Source: Histomonas meleagridis
Taxonomy: Eukaryota; Parabasalia; Tritrichomonadida; Dientamoebidae
Assembly: GCA_020186115.1 (NCBI GenBank)
Contig: WSYJ01000052.1
Span: 248,001 to 312,000, forward strand
Direction of reading: 5' to 3'
Length of the DNA stretch: 64,000 bases
The notes under the pieces are model-generated. The model was not told where the DNA came from. It did no database searches and worked only from the letters and a program-made list of their open reading frames with translations. Positions 60,294-64,000 of this stretch are shown here, one piece after another. The stretch's first letter is position 1. Every line of letters begins with the position of its first letter. Made by a program: the position numbers and the translations under genes.

Positions 60294-60634
60294 TAATTGA
60301 ATTGCCTTTGTTTTTCATAAAAAAAACGGTTTATAGTATTTAAAATTTGTGAACTTTCTTAGATGTGTGGTGTTGGCATTTTTTCCAACATTTTGAGTTA
60401 TAAAGTATACAAAATTTGTAATGACGAAATAACATTTGTTCGTAGCTACCAAAACTGTTGCAAGATAAAAAGCGCCTGACTGTATACAAAAAGTCGATGA
60501 TATAAACTTGTCAAAAAGTTGGCAACTTATTTACATGTAAATGACATAAAAAGTCACTGAGTAAATTAATCAAAAAGTTAATGACGTTAATTTCGAATAC
60601 GGTTAAACAATTTGCCTCAAATCAACCTTAAAAT
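60294..60634. other. Intergenic region upstream of the hAT-like element
   Basis: AT-rich, no gene. Contains several AAAAAGT words (60482-60580) of unknown meaning. Confidence 0.4.
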
Positions 60635-61583
60635 TAAGGATGGGTATCGATAAATATTTATCGATTATCCTGATAAAAAAAGTGACAGTCTGCATTCAAA
60701 ATTTTCATATCGTTCTGAATGATAATATTCAAAATTTCATCATAAAAATAAAAATATCTCGTGAAAATGGATATATATTTATGCTAAATCAAACTGACAG
60801 TAATTACAATTTCTGGAGGTTATATTATCTATCTAATTCAAATGGTATATTTATAAAATTGATTTTCGAAAATTTAGGAGCATTAATTAGAATGCTATCA
60901 AGATAAAGTATTCTAATTGTGGTTACACATTTAGTGCATTTGCGATTAAGAATCAATTTCAAACATCGCAAAACTCCACATTTTTCAAAAAGTGGTATCG
61001 GTCGGTAGTACTACCACTTGTTACTTTTTAAAATATCTCTTTTTGATTATTTCATTGGAATAATTTTCGCTTCGCTCAAAACGTACTTTAACATAATGCT
61101 AATATCGCAAATTTTATATGATAAAATCAAATGCAATTATCAGCCCCCATATAAAACGAACTAAATTTATATAATTTAGTCAAATAAAATTGCATTTAAT
61201 TTAATCTTCCAATTTATATATTTTTAATGCATTTTGAGTTCTACTTATAGTGTTTTAATGCTTGTTTATTTTGGTATTAAAAGTTTAAACTAAGTTTCGA
61301 AAAAAATATATCAATTATCATTCTCACTAAATTTTAATATTATGCATAATTATATTCTAGATATTATTAGTAAATTATTTATAACTAAAATAGTTTGTAT
61401 ATTCATGATTATTCATGAGATATTTCAGTTTTATTGATTTTTATTTGAATGCTAGATGCTATCGTCAATTACGATACAAGAAATTTGAATATAAGTTGGT
61501 CACTTTTTTTATCAGGATAATATCGATAAAATCTGATATTTTTATCAGCGGTTTATCGATATATCAGAGCCCACCCAACCCTA
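60635..61583. mobile_element. Non-autonomous, hAT-like inverted-repeat element
   Basis: 949 bp with imperfect terminal inverted repeats. The left end reads TAAGGATGGGTATCGATAAA...TTATCCTGATAAAAAAAGTGAC; the right end, reversed, reads TAGGGTTGGGTGGGCTC...TATCGATAAA...TTATCCTGATAAAAAAGTGACC. The T-A-R-G-G-x-T-G-G-G tips resemble hAT termini. The interior has no transposase and only a low-complexity 88-aa frame. Flanking 8-mers (CTTAAAAT and CTAAATAG) are similar but not an exact target duplication. It is probably an old MITE-like element. Confidence 0.55.
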
Positions 61584-61600
61584 CTAAATAGGGGGTGATG

Positions 61601-62661
61601 ATGTTCACTCTATTCATTTCAGCTGTTTTTTGCTCTTCAAAATTTTTCGAACTGTATTTTTGTCCCCTATTACAAAACAAGCACACCTAAATTTAAAAAT
61701 TACACGGACGTTGAATTTCAAGATGTAATTTTCCAAAATCCTGTTGTTTTAGCTTTAGTAATTGTCCCACACCCTCTATCAGAGCAAGCTCAATATTTAT
61801 TTTCAAACTCACTTAATATTTTATCTAAGCGTCCGTTGTTTACTTTACTTATTTCTTCTGATGTTCCTCAACTTGTATCTACCTTTCAATATGAAAATCC
61901 TTTTCTCGTACTATATCAATCGGGCAGAATATATAACTCATGTGAATGTCCAACTAGTGAATTAATTACAGCTAAACCCGAACTTTTTGATTTTTAGTCA
62001 AGGATTTGAAAATTTGTATCAATTATCAAATCTATTTCCAGAAATCAGGTTTGGAGTAGTTCCAATGGAAACATGGTTACTTCTATCACGTGACAAATTG
62101 TTTGATAACGTTGAATTCAAACGTTGAAATATTTCAGCGAGGAAATACCTGAAATTATCGAAAATGAAAGTGTCCAAAAAATTGTTGGGTTAACTTACAA
62201 AGATTTCATAGAAAGCGAGAGCTACGATGCAGTCGTTCTCTCCTCACCAGAATTTGGTCCAAAAGAAGTTTTCCAAATTTCCCTCGAAAACGCCGATGAA
62301 GTGGCAAAAAGTGGCAACGATAAAATAAAGTTTGGAATTTTGGATCCGATACGAAACGCTTCACCTTTAGGTTTTCCTGTTTTTGTGCAAAGGCCACACA
62401 TCGAAATATTTCCAAGAGGATCTAAGAATGCTATCCTTAATGAATCGAGGTGGATTTTTGAGGTTTTTGAATGATTGCTCAACATCAAAAATTGATCTCG
62501 ATATCCCTGAATTGACAAAGGAAGAGGCATTAAGGGAAACAGACGAACTAGCTCCGAAATATGAGTTACTACCAGAGAACATTAAACAGAAAATACAGAA
62601 ATATGTGGAAACAAAATTGGCAAAATTAACAAATTTGAATCCTTTTGCTGTAATTTTGTAA
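61601..62661 (+). pseudogene. Thioredoxin/PDI-like protein pseudogene
   Basis: An ATG at 61601 starts a signal-peptide-like sequence (M-F-T-L-F-I-S-A-V-F-C-S-S). Successive frames then carry collinear pieces: Y-T-D-V-E-F-Q-D-V-I-F-Q-N-P-V-V-L-A-L-V, F-E-N-L-Y-Q-L-S-N-L-F-P-E-I-R-F-G-V-V-P, then Y-D-A-V-V-L-S-S-P-E-F-G-P-K, F-P-R-G-S-K-N and E-S-R-G-G-F-L-R-F-L-N, a thioredoxin-domain strand/helix order. At least four frame breaks occur (near 61680, 61995, 62127 and 62450). No C-x-x-C is seen. It was probably an ER protein-disulphide-isomerase-like gene and is now broken. The hAT-like element sits 17 bp before the ATG. Confidence 0.6.
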
Positions 62662-63148
62662 AAATTCATTTGTAAGTGTTTACTTATATATAAATTTTCT
62701 AATTGAGGATGTAGTTCGGAAGATTTGGCAAAAAAGTATCAAATCATTTGATGAAATAAAAAAGAAATCAAAAGATTCATTCTTTAAGATTTTTTAAAAA
62801 TAACCATATGTTTATCACCTATAAGATATATTCTTTAAAACTACATACGCAGAATGAAAAATAAAATTGATAAAAAAATCAATCATAACAATTCGTTTGT
62901 ATGCATGGGCTGATATATTTTATTATATCTTTTCCTAAATGTATCACTTTTGATCAAACTTAATAAATTATTTTCTCGTTCATCATGTCTATATTTTCAA
63001 CATCTCAAACTACCTTCATCTTTTAAAATTATGAAAATAAATTCATGATAACCATTAATTTTATTCTTTAATTTTTATATTAAGATTTTACATGAGTCAC
63101 GATGACTATTTAAGCGAGTTATTCTTGACAATTATTATAATATTATTC
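62662..63148. other. AT-rich intergenic region
   Basis: No gene recognised. Confidence 0.5.
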
Positions 63149-64000
63149 TCAACAAAACATACATTTATTTGGTAATTTTTCACGAATTAATTGAACAATT
63201 TCGACATGAGAATTTTTTGCTGCCAACTTGAGCGAAGTTTCAAATAAATTTAATAATTTCCAAATATTTTTTCTGAGTTTTAAACAATATAAATAAATAT
63301 AATTCAGAATAATTTAACATCTTTTGCCATAATATCAATTCCTTCTTGTTCAAGAAGTAATTTAACGATTTCTGTATGACCATTTTCAGATGCAAACATA
63401 AGTGCTGTTTTAAATAATTTAAATAACTTCCAAATATCATCTTGAAATATTAAATTATTAAAAGAAAAATAAAATAAAAGAAATAAATATCTTTATCATT
63501 AATATCAATTTCTTCTTGTTCAAGAAGTAATTTAACGATTTCTGTATGACCATTTTCAGATGCATGCATAAGTGCTGTTTTAAATAATTTAAATAACTTC
63601 CAAATATCATCTTGAAATATTAAATTATTAAAAGAAAAATAAAATAAAAGAAATAAATATCTTTATCATTAATATCAATTCTTTCTTGTGAAAGAAGTAA
63701 TTTAACTATTTCAATGTAACCATTAGTAGATGACCATATTAAAGATGTAGATAATAATATGAAAAAATTCCAAATATTTTTAATGGATGCCAAATAATTA
63801 AAATAGATAATAATAGATAAAATCTAATGTCTTTAGCATTAATATCAATTCCTTTATGCATAAGAAGCTTTTTAGCAATAAAACTGTAACCATTCCGAGA
63901 TGCATAAATAAGAGCTGTGGAAAACAAATTATATTAATTCCAAAAATTATTTTGTTATCCAATATGATTAAAATAAATTTTATCTTTAGCATTAATATCA
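63149..64000 (-). repeat. Ankyrin 170-bp module array, partial at right edge
   Basis: Same organisation as at 29.8-30.9 kb. ATATCAATT markers lie at 63332, 63502, 63672 and 63842 (170-bp steps), then about 153 bp to the edge copy. Each module is open (for example T-A-L-I-Y-A-S-R-N-G-Y; S-L-I-W-S-S-T-N-G-Y-I-E-I-V-K-L-L-L), and spacers contain stops. One spacer ends in TTTGTTTTCCACAG, which looks like a splice acceptor, but another ends CTACATCT with no AG. The last module ends E-I-V-Q-L-I-R-E-K-L-P-N-K-C-M-F-C then TGA at 63151-63149. The 5' head lies beyond the window. Confidence 0.75.

Noticed and set aside
60640-60906. 88-aa ORF at the start of the hAT-like element
   Set aside because: It begins within the terminal repeat and shows no transposase motif; likely chance.

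Overview
The window is AT-rich nuclear DNA of a parabasalid protist, most likely a trichomonad and probably close to Tritrichomonas. The evidence is: intronless genes using the standard code; a gene with the trichomonad-only initiator-binding domain (IBD, as in IBP39); Inr-like TCAYTT/TCATTTT elements a few bases upstream of several ATGs; a BspA-like LRR surface protein; DUF3447-type ankyrin proteins; a tetraspanin; a non-RD kinase; and Mutator-like DNA transposons. The genus is inferred, not proven.

Layout. 1-7.2 kb: 5' part of a giant BEACH-like gene (minus) and a BspA-like membrane protein (minus). 7.5-14.9 kb: a nested mobile region. A tRNA-Lys gene (14828-14900) is followed, on its own strand, by a decayed multi-zinc-finger element. 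A 3.4-kb Mutator-like element (MULE) with about 647-bp terminal inverted repeats has inserted into that element. A second copy of the element's 5' end, still carrying 13 nt of the tRNA 3' end, lies at 7546-7726. 15-24.7 kb: a large non-RD kinase, uL23 (L23a), a small unknown protein, a delta-COP-like protein, a bZIP factor with palindrome-rich upstream DNA, uL16 (L10) and a tetraspanin. 24.8-32 kb: ankyrin territory, with an intact 637-aa ankyrin protein, a dead array, a kinase remnant, and an ankyrin gene whose 3' half is a 170-bp-periodic array of ankyrin modules separated by stop-containing spacers. 32-41 kb: small proteins, a type I membrane protein, the IBD transcription factor, and a USP7-like protein (catalytic His apparently lost) sharing a very short divergent promoter with a membrane-anchored coiled-coil protein. 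41-49.6 kb: a TRRAP/Tra1-like giant (2856 aa). 50-57 kb: tRNA-Thr, RAD23, an amino-acid transporter, a divergent H2A/H2B pair with a phased triple promoter motif, and a secreted protein. 57-64 kb: a PduO-type cobalamin adenosyltransferase, a kinase fragment, a Rho-like GTPase with a homopolymer frameshift, a hAT-like non-autonomous element, a thioredoxin/PDI-like pseudogene and another 170-bp ankyrin array running off the right edge.

How the parts relate. Housekeeping genes are dense: one convergent pair has 1 bp between stops, and one divergent pair has at most 44 bp between starts. The IBD factor would be expected to read the Inr-like elements seen upstream of uL16, uL23, bZIP, RAD23, H2A, H2B and the ankyrin gene. 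The accessory blocks (ankyrin arrays, the tRNA-adjacent element, the MULE and the hAT-like element) account for most of the gene decay. The two most unusual signals are the fixed 170-bp ankyrin/spacer unit at three loci and the zinc-finger element abutting the tRNA-Lys 3' end.
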